Of a DNA stretch of 64,000 nt, positions 7,920-18,366 are shown one piece after another (within the stretch, counting starts at the first letter, position 1; each line of letters begins with the position of its first letter). A program made the translations under genes and the position numbers. Below the pieces are notes generated by a model. The model searched no databases. It was not told the origin of the DNA and worked only from the letters and a program-made list of their open reading frames with translations. The stretch lies in the NCBI RefSeq assembly GCF_026151335.1, contig NZ_JAMQPP010000004.1; one strand, 5' to 3'. This DNA comes from Leptospira_A soteropolitanensis. Its GTDB lineage: Bacteria > Spirochaetota > Leptospiria > Leptospirales > Leptospiraceae.

Positions 7920-10900
7920 CTAGTCCCCTTTTTCCGAAATCCTTACAGTTTCATTCGGCCATTCCGCATGTGTTTCTGGGGAATACATTGCCTCAACCCG
8001 GGTGGCCGGCATTTTGAAACTTCCCGAATGGTTTAAACGAAAGCTATGTTCCAGGGTATGTGTTCCTTTGGGGAGATATTCAAAATACGCTCTATACGTG
8101 GAGAGGGTTTTTTCCTCAAAACTCAAATAATAAGATGTATCTCCTGTTTTTCCCTCCGCTTGCATGATAGACTCCCGACCAAATCCTCGCCCTAAAGGGA
8201 GGGAACCTGGCGGAATTGGGTCTTCGATGACTACCCAAGTTTTATCAGAATCGGCTTGGATTTCCAAGGTGACCCGAATGGTGTCTCCTTTTGTCAACAC
8301 GCCAGATTTTGCGACCTGGATTGGTTCAAAAGTTCGTTTGATGCGATAACCACTAGATATAGGAGCCTTCAAAGGTAAAACCGAATTCACAGACCACTCC
8401 ACCCAAGGTTTGCCCTTTCCATCGTAACTAACTGAAACTGTTTCAGGAGTGGTTCCGATTGTTTGTGTAACCATCTGTTTTCCGTTAGGTTCTAAATGAT
8501 AAACTTCTTTTGCCGATTGGATCTTTATTTTTCCACCAGTGACTTTTTCAGATTCGAAAAGTTTACTCACTCGGTCAAAAACCAAAATGGAATAAGCATT
8601 ACCAAGTGTTGTATCGTAACTTCCTCTTTTTTGCATTTTGACAAAACCTTTTATGAGACGAGGCATATCTTTTTTATAACTTGGTTCGGAAAAAGCCCAA
8701 AGTAAAAATTTTGCCATCGTATAATCGCGGCTTCCCAAAATCCACCAAGGATTGGTAAAACCAGAATCAGCAATCACAAGTTCTGAACCTTGGATATTAA
8801 GCCTAGATCGCAAAACACTAGTTAACCTAGACTTTACAGTACTATCTCCACCGTTCACTCTTCCCCAAATTTCAGATAAATCAATTAGGGACGCGGTTGG
8901 TAAAAACTCAAGACCGTCAAAAATTGGTCTTACTTGTTCCCATTCATAAGTTTGGTATCTTGTGAGTGCTTCCCAAACTATAATTTTTCGAATCACTGAA
9001 TCGGCACCGAATCTATATCTTTCTCCACTAACTCGGCCTTCTACATATCCTTGTAAACCCGCAATCATTCTAGCCAAACTATCGTCTGGAACTTTTTGAT
9101 TGGTAAGTTGTGCAGAAGTTAATACATAAGCCGTGAGGATTTCACTCCCATGTTCCATACGAGCAAAGTATTTAACAAGGCCATCATAATCTAAAAATGA
9201 ATTCAAATCTGTGAACACCTCATTCCAAAAAACCTCTGACTTTAGTCCGATCGCTTTAGAAACACGTTGTTCCATACAATAATAAGGATAAGTGTGAAAA
9301 TAATTTTGAATACCAGATAAACTCGTTAAGATTGTAGGTGATGCTTTCCAAATCATTTTACCAGAGTCGGGCTTCGAACCTTCTGGAACCTGAACCGACT
9401 CCTTTATTTGAGATTCATATAAAAATAAACCTGCTTGGTATACTCTTTCCGTATCCACAGGTAATACTTTTTGTTCCACAGCCATTTGGTCAAGGACCGT
9501 TCCATTCGGTGCGGAAACCTCAAGATATAACTTTCGCTTGGTGGTATTTTCAGGAACCGTTAAATCCCAAAAAACAACTTTAGTTTCCCCAGGCCCGAGG
9601 ATGGCCGATTTTGTTTCTAACTCTTCTTTGGAATCCGTTCCATTTTTTAAATCTGTCACGGAAAGACGTAAACGAAGTTGTTCTTTGTTTTCACCAGCAT
9701 TTCGAAGTGTGACTTCATGACGAAGATGATCACCTAACCTGACTACAGGTGGAATTCCTGAAAAGGATTGGATTTTTTGAGTGGTTTGGATCTTTGTCAT
9801 CCCAGTACCAAACTCTTTGGTTCCAGAGGTCGCAATGGCTACAATGCGAAAGCTTGTGAGGGAATCGTTCAAAGGAAAACTAAGCTTTAATTTTCCATCT
9901 TTTCCAACAATTCCCTTTCCCTTCCAATAGAGTAAGGTATCAAAAAGGGAACGTGTGGATTGTTTTCCCCCGCCTCCTCCATCCGGTTTTGCCTTCAAAC
10001 CAAAATGCCGTTTTCCAATAATCTGTGATTGGGCGGTGGAAGTTCCCACAGAATGTGGTCTTGTTCCCATCATAGCATCTATTAAATTCCAAGTGGGGTT
10101 TGGAGATAGTTCCAGAAGAGCTTCGTCCACAACCGCAAGAGTCACTTCAGTTGATTCCACAGGAACCTTTCCATCAGAATTTTTAATTTCAATTTCGACA
10201 TTTGCTGTTTCTCTTACTTGGTATAGTTTTTTCTCAGGATTTACAGATACGGACAAACTGTACGGTTTGTATCCGACTTTTAACATGGTAAGACCCAAAC
10301 GGTATCCCGGTTTTGCTAAGTCGACAAGACCTGTTGGTTTGGGTTCTCCTACTCGGCCACGAACTAAAAATACGGAAACAAAAACATTCGGTGCATATTC
10401 CTTCTTGATAGGTATGGAGATCATTGGATCTTTTCCCGATACCGGTGTAACAAAATAATCTAGAACACCTTCTCTTTCTAAACTGACAAGAGCGGTTGCT
10501 TCTCGGAAAGGAGAACGAACCTGTATTTTAATGGTTTCACCTACATCAACAGAACGTTTTTCTGGGAGGATATCCATTCGATTATGATCACTGACATCAA
10601 ACCATGCTTCTTGTTTGGAACTAACCCAAACATTATAACTAGAACTGGTTAGGTTCCCTGAAGAATCTTTTGTTTCTGCAAGAAATACGATATCACCTAC
10701 TCCAGGCGATTTACCTTCACAAATTAAAATTCCTTTAGAATCTGTTTTTCCTTCGCAAAATTCTCCAAGTTTTGTTACCTCTTCATAATGTTCATAGGCA
10801 TAAAAACCGCCGACCAAACGTTTCCGATTGGAATAAAATTCCCTTTTATAGGCAGTGACTTTTATTTTTTGAGAACCGATTGTTTTGTCTTTTTGGTCAA

Positions 10901-13520
10901 GAGCAACTAACTGAAGTTTCACGTTATCTTCAGTAAATAACCAACCATCAGGAAGAATTCCCAAATGTATTTCTGCAGGTGAAACGGGAAAACTTCTAGA
11001 AACAGTTTGGATTTCGCCAGACGGATCGGCATATTCCATTTCGACTTGGAAACTTCCATAACCGGGACCGGATTTTAGCCCATCGAATTTATATTGTAAA
11101 AAACCCTTTTCATCAGTTTTTAAAGAGGTAGAAAGAACGGCCGGTTTAGATTCTTCTACTTCTTCTTCGTCATAACCACTCGCCTTCCATTTCCCTTCTT
11201 TTATGGATTCTGGTGAGAAGGAAAATGCGGAATACTCTTCTTTTGGTGAATAATGACCTGGCACTATTTGAGAGCGGATTTTTACTGGAAAACCGCCTGC
11301 ACCCCCTCCCGACAAATACTCTAACCCAAATAAAACCTTAGATTCTTTTGGAGAAACTAACTCCTGTTTATCACCTGAAAGTTGGATATTTCCTTTTACT
11401 ACAGGCAAACGAAATTCTTCGACTCGAAATTGTGTAACTGTTTCTCCATAACTTGAATCATCGTTTGAATATGGATAGTAAACAATATAAACCCCATGTT
11501 TTGCATTTTTTGGAATTTTAAATTCCGATTCAGAATGACCAGGAAAAGACCAAACCAATGGCACGGGATATGCTTCCCCAGATCCTTCATGTTTGATAAT
11601 GACTTGCGATGGATAGTCTTTGGGATCAGCAGCAATGAGTCCCTTATTTCCAAAACCACGCCGAACATGTCTTAAGTGAACCGTCTCCCCTTTTTTAAAC
11701 AGAGTTCGATCGAGAACGATAGATTTGATTTCTTTGGAATAACCAGTTGTGGCACTTGGTAGCTGGTAACGCCAACTTTCGACCCCTTTGTCCCAAGTGC
11801 TTGATGTAAAACTGATATCATCATTTTTTTGAACAAAGATAGTTAAACCGGAACCTAACTCATGATAACCACAATAGGGAATCTCTTGGAAATTTAAATT
11901 TCCAAAGAGCATACTGCCATCTTTTCCTGTGATTCCGGCTCCACGCAAGTTTCCTTTACAGTCGAGAACTTTCACTTGTACACCAGATTCTGGAAGTCCT
12001 TGGTCAAGGTTTGTGACCCAAACAAGGCTTGTATCTTTTCCCCATTTAAAATGAGCCGAAAGATTGGTGACTAAGGCAGCACTGGAAACATACATCTTTC
12101 CTTTTTTCTCGAGAAGGCTCGTTCCAAGGATATCACTCGCAAGCTCTACTACATAAAACCCTGGTGTTTCCAAAGGAATTCCTACCACCTCCATCGGTTT
12201 TTTCCCATTGGGTTTGGGAAGTGATAAAGACGAAATACTAGCGTTAGTTGGAGGATTTTGAAAAACAGATTGTTCTCTTTCTCTTGAGGAAAGAATTTGA
12301 AACCATTTTTGAATTTCCAGTATATCCATCGTCTTTTGGCTTTTCCCACCAACTCCGAGAGAAATGGATTTCATTGGAAGACTGACTTCTAAGTTTCTAA
12401 GCGTAACAGGTAACGCCGGTTTGGCTTTTGATTCCAAAATACCAAATTTAGCACTGAACTTGGCTAGTGGCGGAAATTCATCTGTTTTAAACTTTAAAGG
12501 AAATGAACCAATATTCGATAAACTTCTGTTATTGTCGTCTACCAGTTCTGGAATTCGAATTTCAAATTCGCTATTTTCTGGGAATGGTCCAGGAAAACTC
12601 ACCCATTCATAAAATTCATTTCCTTTTTCAGCCATTGGCGATTGTGGGTATTCTTTTCCATCTTTAGAAACTAATTTGATTTTTTGTAATAAGGAACGAG
12701 GTACCGCCGAACTAAACGAAAGCGAAACTGGAAGGATCGGAATACAATCTGCTTTTGCATTGACTCTTTCGCAACTAAAACGAACAGAGAATACAGGTCT
12801 TACAGTAAATGACAAAATCTCATCCTCTCGAATTTCCCCACCCCAAACCGATTTGGTTCCTTTACCGAGCACAAGTTGAATTTGCCGGTCCGGTAAGAAA
12901 GTTTGTTTTGATTTTAAAAGAACTGTTTCTTCTCTATCTGTATCTCCTGTTGACTTTAAAATTGATTTTCTTTCGGATCCAGTGACTAAGATGATTGGAA
13001 TTCTGTTTCCTAATTCCTCGGAACGAAAGTAGGTATATTTTTGAAAAGAAGTAAGATCCGGTTTAGCATCTAAGTGCAAAACAAAGATTTGGTCTTCTGT
13101 GATAGAGGCTCCATTGTATGGACTCGAATATTGAACGGATGGCCCTCCCGTATGAAAGGAAAAATTACGTTCGCCCTGAACCAGGTCTCCATTTAAAGTT
13201 TTGGTTCCCTCTTTTAGCTGGAAGGAACACTCCACTCCACCGGGAAGTTCTTTTTCAAATTCATAAACCCAGGTAGTGGAATCGAGAAAACGACTAGATC
13301 CAGGAAGTGGACATTTGATTTGAAAAATATCTACTTTGGGGCGAATATCCCCGAGGGAAACCATCGGTTTTGTGAACCGTACAGTCACTTGTTTTGGCTG
13401 TTTCACAAATCCGTTGGGAGTAAAAAATTCAATGCTCGCCGGAAAGGTTTGAGAGTTGTCCGAACGAACGATAAATAAGGAAAGGCAGAGGAAAAGAAAA
13501 AGCCAGCGCTTTGCAAACAT
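7920..13520 (-). CDS. Bacterial alpha-2-macroglobulin family protein with thioester motif
   Basis: Large periplasmic or surface protease-trap protein (1866 residues). After a signal peptide (residues 1 to about 21) come repeated Ig-like macroglobulin domains, including an MG2-type segment around the RTLFKKGETVHLRHVRR region. A glycine-rich linker precedes an A2M core with SLFDTLLYWKGKGIVGKDGKL, then an alpha/alpha-toroid thioester domain with YPYYCMEQ, giving Cys1415 and Gln1418 as the CxEQ thioester pair. A receptor-binding-like domain ends the protein. Known bacterial members trap host or competitor proteases and often sit beside a penicillin-binding protein 1C gene; none is present here. 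No lipobox Cys directly follows the signal peptide, so it is probably soluble in the periplasm. It is the first gene of the unit leading to carB. Confidence 0.88.
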   Translation of the reverse strand: MFAKRWLFLFLCLSLFIVRSDNSQTFPASIEFFTPNGFVKQPKQVTVRFTKPMVSLGDIRPKVDIFQIKCPLPGSSRFLDSTTWVYEFEKELPGGVECSFQLKEGTKTLNGDLVQGERNFSFHTGGPSVQYSSPYNGASITEDQIFVLHLDAKPDLTSFQKYTYFRSEELGNRIPIILVTGSERKSILKSTGDTDREETVLLKSKQTFLPDRQIQLVLGKGTKSVWGGEIREDEILSFTVRPVFSVRFSCERVNAKADCIPILPVSLSFSSAVPRSLLQKIKLVSKDGKEYPQSPMAEKGNEFYEWVSFPGPFPENSEFEIRIPELVDDNNRSLSNIGSFPLKFKTDEFPPLAKFSAKFGILESKAKPALPVTLRNLEVSLPMKSISLGVGGKSQKTMDILEIQKWFQILSSREREQSVFQNPPTNASISSLSLPKPNGKKPMEVVGIPLETPGFYVVELASDILGTSLLEKKGKMYVSSAALVTNLSAHFKWGKDTSLVWVTNLDQGLPESGVQVKVLDCKGNLRGAGITGKDGSMLFGNLNFQEIPYCGYHELGSGLTIFVQKNDDISFTSSTWDKGVESWRYQLPSATTGYSKEIKSIVLDRTLFKKGETVHLRHVRRGFGNKGLIAADPKDYPSQVIIKHEGSGEAYPVPLVWSFPGHSESEFKIPKNAKHGVYIVYYPYSNDDSSYGETVTQFRVEEFRLPVVKGNIQLSGDKQELVSPKESKVLFGLEYLSGGGAGGFPVKIRSQIVPGHYSPKEEYSAFSFSPESIKEGKWKASGYDEEEVEESKPAVLSTSLKTDEKGFLQYKFDGLKSGPGYGSFQVEMEYADPSGEIQTVSRSFPVSPAEIHLGILPDGWLFTEDNVKLQLVALDQKDKTIGSQKIKVTAYKREFYSNRKRLVGGFYAYEHYEEVTKLGEFCEGKTDSKGILICEGKSPGVGDIVFLAETKDSSGNLTSSSYNVWVSSKQEAWFDVSDHNRMDILPEKRSVDVGETIKIQVRSPFREATALVSLEREGVLDYFVTPVSGKDPMISIPIKKEYAPNVFVSVFLVRGRVGEPKPTGLVDLAKPGYRLGLTMLKVGYKPYSLSVSVNPEKKLYQVRETANVEIEIKNSDGKVPVESTEVTLAVVDEALLELSPNPTWNLIDAMMGTRPHSVGTSTAQSQIIGKRHFGLKAKPDGGGGGKQSTRSLFDTLLYWKGKGIVGKDGKLKLSFPLNDSLTSFRIVAIATSGTKEFGTGMTKIQTTQKIQSFSGIPPVVRLGDHLRHEVTLRNAGENKEQLRLRLSVTDLKNGTDSKEELETKSAILGPGETKVVFWDLTVPENTTKRKLYLEVSAPNGTVLDQMAVEQKVLPVDTERVYQAGLFLYESQIKESVQVPEGSKPDSGKMIWKASPTILTSLSGIQNYFHTYPYYCMEQRVSKAIGLKSEVFWNEVFTDLNSFLDYDGLVKYFARMEHGSEILTAYVLTSAQLTNQKVPDDSLARMIAGLQGYVEGRVSGERYRFGADSVIRKIIVWEALTRYQTYEWEQVRPIFDGLEFLPTASLIDLSEIWGRVNGGDSTVKSRLTSVLRSRLNIQGSELVIADSGFTNPWWILGSRDYTMAKFLLWAFSEPSYKKDMPRLIKGFVKMQKRGSYDTTLGNAYSILVFDRVSKLFESEKVTGGKIKIQSAKEVYHLEPNGKQMVTQTIGTTPETVSVSYDGKGKPWVEWSVNSVLPLKAPISSGYRIKRTFEPIQVAKSGVLTKGDTIRVTLEIQADSDKTWVVIEDPIPPGSLPLGRGFGRESIMQAEGKTGDTSYYLSFEEKTLSTYRAYFEYLPKGTHTLEHSFRLNHSGSFKMPATRVEAMYSPETHAEWPNETVRISEKGD

Positions 13521-13702
13521 GACAAAATTTAAAAACAGGGAAGCGGCTTGGAAAGAAAAAAAAGAAAATCAGGGATATTAACCCCTCCCTGCGGGTATCA
13601 TAAGGAGAAACATCTATGAACAGTAATTAGACCAAATGAAAGGCAAAAAGGTTCCCAATTTTCAATTTGAAAAACTAAAAAAAATTACCATCTAAACCAG
13701 AC

Positions 13703-14965
13703 TTAAAAATGCATCGAAAACGCGACGACAAAGAAATCCTCTTTTTTCGAGTTCTGTTTGTCTCGATAAGCAAATACAGAATCTGCGGATCTTCGGTAGA
13801 CATATTCAAATCTAAGCAATCCAGGATCAAACTTAAGGATATCAAATGTTGTTGTATAACCGTTACTCATAAATCCATTCTTAGTTCCAGTATTTACCAT
13901 CACTTGAAGAGGATCATAAAATCGTTCGATACGAAAACTCAATCTGTAATCTGGTGTGAGTTTGTAACTAAGCCAAATAGTTCCATGATACCACTGACGA
14001 AATGCATTGGATGATGTCTCTTTATATTCCCCCAAATTTGGATCATAGATACCTAACAATGGTTCGTATACAAACCTTTGTTTTGCTTTTTGTGCCCCGA
14101 TATCAAACTGCCCAATAAAACTTAATCTTTCTGAAACGATCCATTCTAAAATTGTGTTTTGATACAATCGAATTTGTTTTCTTTCATTATTAGGCGCTTC
14201 GTTTCCGGCAAACTGATTGAGTGTTAAAATAAAACTGGGGCTAAATTGGTATTTTATCTGACTGCCAAAAGCTTTGTCTTTATTATTATCTGTAATATTT
14301 TGCCATCCATTAAGAATCTGCAATTGAACACTGAATTTTTCAGTAAACTTATGGGATAATCGAATTCCGGAAGAATAATAAGGCACATAATCGAGAGCAA
14401 ATGCCCTTGTATAATTGACATTGTTTTGAGAAATCCAAGACTCGTGTCCGATATTTCCAAAAAAAATACCCGCATCAAGCCAAGTATCTTTTCCGATTTT
14501 AAATCCTGAAAATGCTTCCTGGATGTTCTTGACAGAATTTTGGTTCGAATATTTTTCCGTTGTGGATTCTGCCGCATAATTTGCGTTTACTGATGTTCCC
14601 CATTGAAATGCAATTCGTCCCCGATAGTTTTTTTCTTCCACCTTGGCGTCAATGTAGGCCAAGTTTATATTAAACTCGCCGTTTCGCACTCCTTGGGTTG
14701 TAAAATTTCGTTCTGTGTCTTTAGGAAGATTTCGATTGTATAGATAATAAGAATCAATATATCCTCCAAAACGAATCGAACTTGGCAAAACAACAGACTT
14801 TGGAACCGAATCATTTTTCTTTGTATTTTCATCTGCTGGAGTCTCTTCAGCCGACAACGGGAAAAAAACTCCACCTAGAACAAACAAAGTTATGCAGAAT
14901 ACAATTCCAACAAAGCGAATTTGACATTTATTAAAGAAACAAAAAACATTTACTTGATACAACAT
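13703..14965 (-). CDS. OmpL-like beta-barrel porin, downstream of kdpE
   Basis: Putative outer-membrane porin of 420 residues. A long signal peptide (hydrophobic core about residues 17-37, ending near LSAEE) is followed by alternating amphipathic strands and an aromatic C-terminus (FSMHF), typical of barrel proteins. The opening GGYIDSYYLYN and the YRGRIAFQWG segment resemble the beta-barrel porin-2 (OmpL-like) family. The ATG at 14965 lacks an obvious Shine-Dalgarno. It follows kdpE by about 130 bp. That gap contains the same TTAAGA-N5-TTAAGA repeat found in front of kdpA at almost the same distance, so it may be potassium-regulated. Function as a K+-permeable porin is inference. Confidence 0.75.
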   Translation of the reverse strand: MLYQVNVFCFFNKCQIRFVGIVFCITLFVLGGVFFPLSAEETPADENTKKNDSVPKSVVLPSSIRFGGYIDSYYLYNRNLPKDTERNFTTQGVRNGEFNINLAYIDAKVEEKNYRGRIAFQWGTSVNANYAAESTTEKYSNQNSVKNIQEAFSGFKIGKDTWLDAGIFFGNIGHESWISQNNVNYTRAFALDYVPYYSSGIRLSHKFTEKFSVQLQILNGWQNITDNNKDKAFGSQIKYQFSPSFILTLNQFAGNEAPNNERKQIRLYQNTILEWIVSERLSFIGQFDIGAQKAKQRFVYEPLLGIYDPNLGEYKETSSNAFRQWYHGTIWLSYKLTPDYRLSFRIERFYDPLQVMVNTGTKNGFMSNGYTTTFDILKFDPGLLRFEYVYRRSADSVFAYRDKQNSKKEDFFVVAFSMHF

Positions 14966-15034
14966 GATATCTATAAATTACCATGTTTCAAAATTCCAAG
15001 CAATGGATCGTAGATTATGATTTAGAAATCAGTC

Positions 15035-15051
15035 TTAAGAATTTATTAAGA
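15035..15051 (-). promoter_or_regulatory. Candidate KdpE site upstream of porin
   Basis: Direct repeat with 11-bp phasing: TCTTAA-N5-TCTTAA read on the minus strand, 70-86 bp upstream of the porin ATG. The identical arrangement precedes kdpA. OmpR-family regulators such as KdpE bind head-to-tail repeats with about one helical turn spacing. The first half overlaps a short inverted repeat (TCTTAA/TTAAGA), so a weak kdpE terminator is an alternative reading. Confidence 0.45.
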
Positions 15052-15093
15052 TAAATAAAAGGAATGCAATACTGAAATTTATTAAATTCTTCA

Positions 15094-15777
15094 TCAATGA
15101 TGAGCCCAACGATAACCAATTCCTGGTTCCGTAAGGAGCCAGAGTGGATTACTAGGTGAATCTTCGATTTTTTTTCGTAATTGAGTGATATGTACTCGAA
15201 GCGAATTCATTTCATTTAAAGCCTGATCGCCCCAGATTTTTTTAATTAAAACATCATGAGTGATCACTTTGCCGGAATTTTTGATAAGGAAGGTAAGGAT
15301 TTGGAATTCTGTAGGTGTTAACCGAATCAGTGCACCATTCTTAATGACTTGGTAATTTACAAAATCCACCACCAAATTCCCACTTTCCCAATTGGCAGGT
15401 GTCTCTTCTGCAGGGAGCCTTCGAAGCGCTGTTCGAATCCTTGCCAATAGTTCTCCCATACTGAATGGCTTGGTAATGTAATCATCCGCACCAGCATCAA
15501 GCAGAGCAATTTTATCTTCTTCCGAATTCATAACAGATAAAACAAGGAATGGAATCTCAGAGAAGGATCTGACTTCTTTAATGACATCCAACCCACTCCC
15601 ATCAGGAAGTTGTAAATCTAACAAAACTAACTTGGGTGAATGCAAAGCAATAGACTCAATTGCGTCTTTTTTGGAAATCGCTTCGATGGTGGCATAACCT
15701 TTGGCTTCGAGCGCAATTCGCAACATCTTTCGAATGGCACTATCATCATCCACAAGAAGAATCAAATCTTTGGTCAT
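15094..15777 (-). CDS. kdpE: KdpE response regulator (OmpR family)
   Basis: DNA-binding partner of the KdpD kinase that switches on the potassium-uptake operon. The 227 residues comprise a receiver domain (acidic pocket DDD at 10-12, phosphoacceptor Asp54 in LLDLQLPDG, Lys in DDYITKPF) and a winged-helix domain from about 130 ending GIGYRWAHH. It begins 15 bp after kdpD on the same strand and closes the kdpABCDE unit. Family-level assignment is clear; the DNA target in this organism is unproven. Confidence 0.95.
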   Translation of the reverse strand: MTKDLILLVDDDSAIRKMLRIALEAKGYATIEAISKKDAIESIALHSPKLVLLDLQLPDGSGLDVIKEVRSFSEIPFLVLSVMNSEEDKIALLDAGADDYITKPFSMGELLARIRTALRRLPAEETPANWESGNLVVDFVNYQVIKNGALIRLTPTEFQILTFLIKNSGKVITHDVLIKKIWGDQALNEMNSLRVHITQLRKKIEDSPSNPLWLLTEPGIGYRWAHH

Positions 15778-15792
15778 ATAAAATCTATTCCG

Positions 15793-18366
15793 TTATCCGC
15801 AAGGTAAGTCAATGAGAAAGCGAGCCCCTCCTTCCTTGCGGTTCATCGCTTCTATGGTTCCGCCATGTAACTCTACGATGGATTTAGAAATAGCAAGCCC
15901 AAGACCCGTGCCAATTTTTCCGGAAGATTCACCCCGGTAAAACTTTTGAAAAATACTAGAGGAATCTACCGGAAGACCATTGCCATTATCTTCCACAATC
16001 CAATGAAGACTGTTATCCTTTTTTTCCAAGGAAATCCAAATCGTGGAACCATTCGGCGTATACAAACAAGCATTATAGAGTAAGTTAAAAATGGCGTGCG
16101 AGAAAAGAACCCGGTCAAGGTCAATGGACTCATCCAAATCATTAATCAGAATTTTTATAAGATGATTTACTTTATTTTTTCCTAAGTAGGATACCGAATC
16201 ATGAATGATCTCAGAAGGGTGTACTTTTTCTTTTTTTAAAGTCAAATACCCTGATTCAATTCTACTGATATCAAGAAGATTTCCTAGAAGCAAATTGAGA
16301 ACCAAGGAACTCTCTTGGATCTCTTCAACCAAATTTTTTCGCGCAGTTGGATCAGAATCAATCTCTGGATCCAATAATGCTGAAGCAGAACCTTGAATGG
16401 ATGTTAGCGGTGTCTTTAATTCATGAGAGAGAGAATTAAAAACTAAATTGTATAATTTTTCTGATTCTTTTAATAGAAAATTTTTCCGGGAATCTTCAGA
16501 AAGTGTATCTCTATCAAGTGCTAAGGCAACTTGATTGGCGACTGTATTCAGAAGAATTTCTTGTTCCAAACTCGGCTCCAATAAAGATACAACATTAATC
16601 ACTCCAGAAATTCCCCCCGGTGAAACCAAGGGATAAAAAGTTACATTTGATAAAGATAAAGTTTCCGTGTTTTTACCGGCAGGTTTTCCATTTTTAATCG
16701 TCCAGGTAGCCACTGCTAAATCTTTAGGATCCTCTATGGCTGGAACAAATTCTCCATTTTGATAAAAATGAAGTTTTACTGAAAAAGGGAATATCTTTTT
16801 AAAAAAGGTATCTCCGATTTTAATGATCTCTGAAGCAGAGGAAGTCTTTGATAAGTCATGAGTGAGTTCATATAAAATGGACAACTTCTCCTCTCTAGAC
16901 CTTAATTTTGTCTCATTTTTTTTAAGTTTTGCCGTTAAACCTCCGTTAATGAGTGCTATTAACATAAAAATCACAAACATCAATGCATCTTCTAATTTGG
17001 AAATATAAAATGTGTAAAGAGGAGGAATGAATAAAAAATTCCAAAAAGATGCTGAAAGAATTGCAGCAAGAAGCACTGGTCCTCTACTAAAAAACATTCC
17101 AAGAATCGCTACATAAAACAAATATAGAATCGAAATCGTCCAATATCCAATATAGGAATTCAAAACTTGATTACAGAATGTCACAAAAGTAGTTAATGCG
17201 AATACCGAAAGATATTGCCGAACGCTAGAAGACGGAATTAATTTTTTATAAAAATCAAAATGAAATGTATGATCCTCCCGAAATGGCACTACTATAATTT
17301 CAACATCTCGAAGAGATTTAATAATTTTTGTTGAAATATTTTGATAAAACAAATCTAAAAATAAATTTCTTTTGGAACCTCCTATTACTAAACGGTGGAT
17401 TCGTTTTTCATTCACAGCGGAGACAATTCCAATCACTGGATCAGCCTCAAAAGAATGAACCACTTCTGCCCCAAGCTCTTTGGCAAAACGGATATGGGAA
17501 CGAATGGACTGAGCCGATTCTGGACTATTATTTTCTTCGTTTTCAGAAAAGAATGCATACAATTCAGAATTTCTTTCTAAAGCCAATCGTTTCGCATTTC
17601 GGAGTAGGGTTTTCGAATTAGGACTTGCTGAGATGGCAACCATAATCCGCTCCCTACCTTGGGGCATTCTCTTTTCAACATACTTCGCAGTATAAGATAA
17701 AGATAATTCCCGAAGATATGTTAAATTTTCTTTTCGAAAAAAGTTTTCTTTTGCTGAAATTACTTTTTCAGGAATGTATACCTTTCCCTCCGACAACCTT
17801 TTTAATAATTCATCAGGAATAATATCAATTAACACTAGTTCATCGGCTCTTTCCAAAATACTATCAGGAATGGTTTCTTTTACCGGACTTTTGATGATTT
17901 TTTCGATCGAATCAACTTGGCTTTCTAGATGTTGTACATTTACAGTTGACAAAACATGGATTCCTGCATCGAGTAAGGTAAAAATATCCTGATATCTTTT
18001 TTTATTGATCGAACCAGGAATATTTGTATGTGCTAATTCATCTACAAGTACATAACTAGGTCTTTCTTTCAGAATACTCTCTAAATCCATTTCCTCCCAA
18101 ACTTTGCCACGATACTCGATTTTTTTAAGAGGAATCCAATTTAGACCTTCCATCAAAGCTTTTGTGTCTGATCTGCCATGACTTTCGACAATACCAATCC
18201 GTACATCTTCTCCTTCTTCTTTTAAATGATGGGCTTCCGTTAACATAGCATAAGTTTTTCCTACACCAGGAGACATCCCGAAATATACTTTCAGGATGCC
18301 TTTTTTCTTTGGCTCTTCTTGTTTGGCAAGAGATAGAAAATCTTCGGGACGTTTGCCTTCATTCAT
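15793..18366 (-). CDS. kdpD: KdpD osmosensitive K+ sensor histidine kinase
   Basis: Full-length KdpD of 857 residues (E. coli 894). Order of parts: N-terminal KdpD domain with P-loop GMSPGVGKT and DELAHTNIPG; a universal-stress-like domain (ISASPNSKTLLRNAKRLA); four membrane helices at about 380-490; a GAF-like region; a HisKA domain with SHELKTP (phosphorylated His near residue 648); and an ATPase domain with DNGNGLP and GTGLGLAISK. I place the start at the ATG 18366, which overlaps the kdpC stop by 8 bp and implies coupled translation. A TTG at 18387 would add seven residues and overlap further. Confidence 0.95.
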   Translation of the reverse strand: MNEGKRPEDFLSLAKQEEPKKKGILKVYFGMSPGVGKTYAMLTEAHHLKEEGEDVRIGIVESHGRSDTKALMEGLNWIPLKKIEYRGKVWEEMDLESILKERPSYVLVDELAHTNIPGSINKKRYQDIFTLLDAGIHVLSTVNVQHLESQVDSIEKIIKSPVKETIPDSILERADELVLIDIIPDELLKRLSEGKVYIPEKVISAKENFFRKENLTYLRELSLSYTAKYVEKRMPQGRERIMVAISASPNSKTLLRNAKRLALERNSELYAFFSENEENNSPESAQSIRSHIRFAKELGAEVVHSFEADPVIGIVSAVNEKRIHRLVIGGSKRNLFLDLFYQNISTKIIKSLRDVEIIVVPFREDHTFHFDFYKKLIPSSSVRQYLSVFALTTFVTFCNQVLNSYIGYWTISILYLFYVAILGMFFSRGPVLLAAILSASFWNFLFIPPLYTFYISKLEDALMFVIFMLIALINGGLTAKLKKNETKLRSREEKLSILYELTHDLSKTSSASEIIKIGDTFFKKIFPFSVKLHFYQNGEFVPAIEDPKDLAVATWTIKNGKPAGKNTETLSLSNVTFYPLVSPGGISGVINVVSLLEPSLEQEILLNTVANQVALALDRDTLSEDSRKNFLLKESEKLYNLVFNSLSHELKTPLTSIQGSASALLDPEIDSDPTARKNLVEEIQESSLVLNLLLGNLLDISRIESGYLTLKKEKVHPSEIIHDSVSYLGKNKVNHLIKILINDLDESIDLDRVLFSHAIFNLLYNACLYTPNGSTIWISLEKKDNSLHWIVEDNGNGLPVDSSSIFQKFYRGESSGKIGTGLGLAISKSIVELHGGTIEAMNRKEGGARFLIDLPCG

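Noticed and set aside
13616..13630. Strong ribosome site (GGAG) followed by a four-codon frame (MNSN)
   Set aside because: Too short to be a gene and without homology; probably chance.
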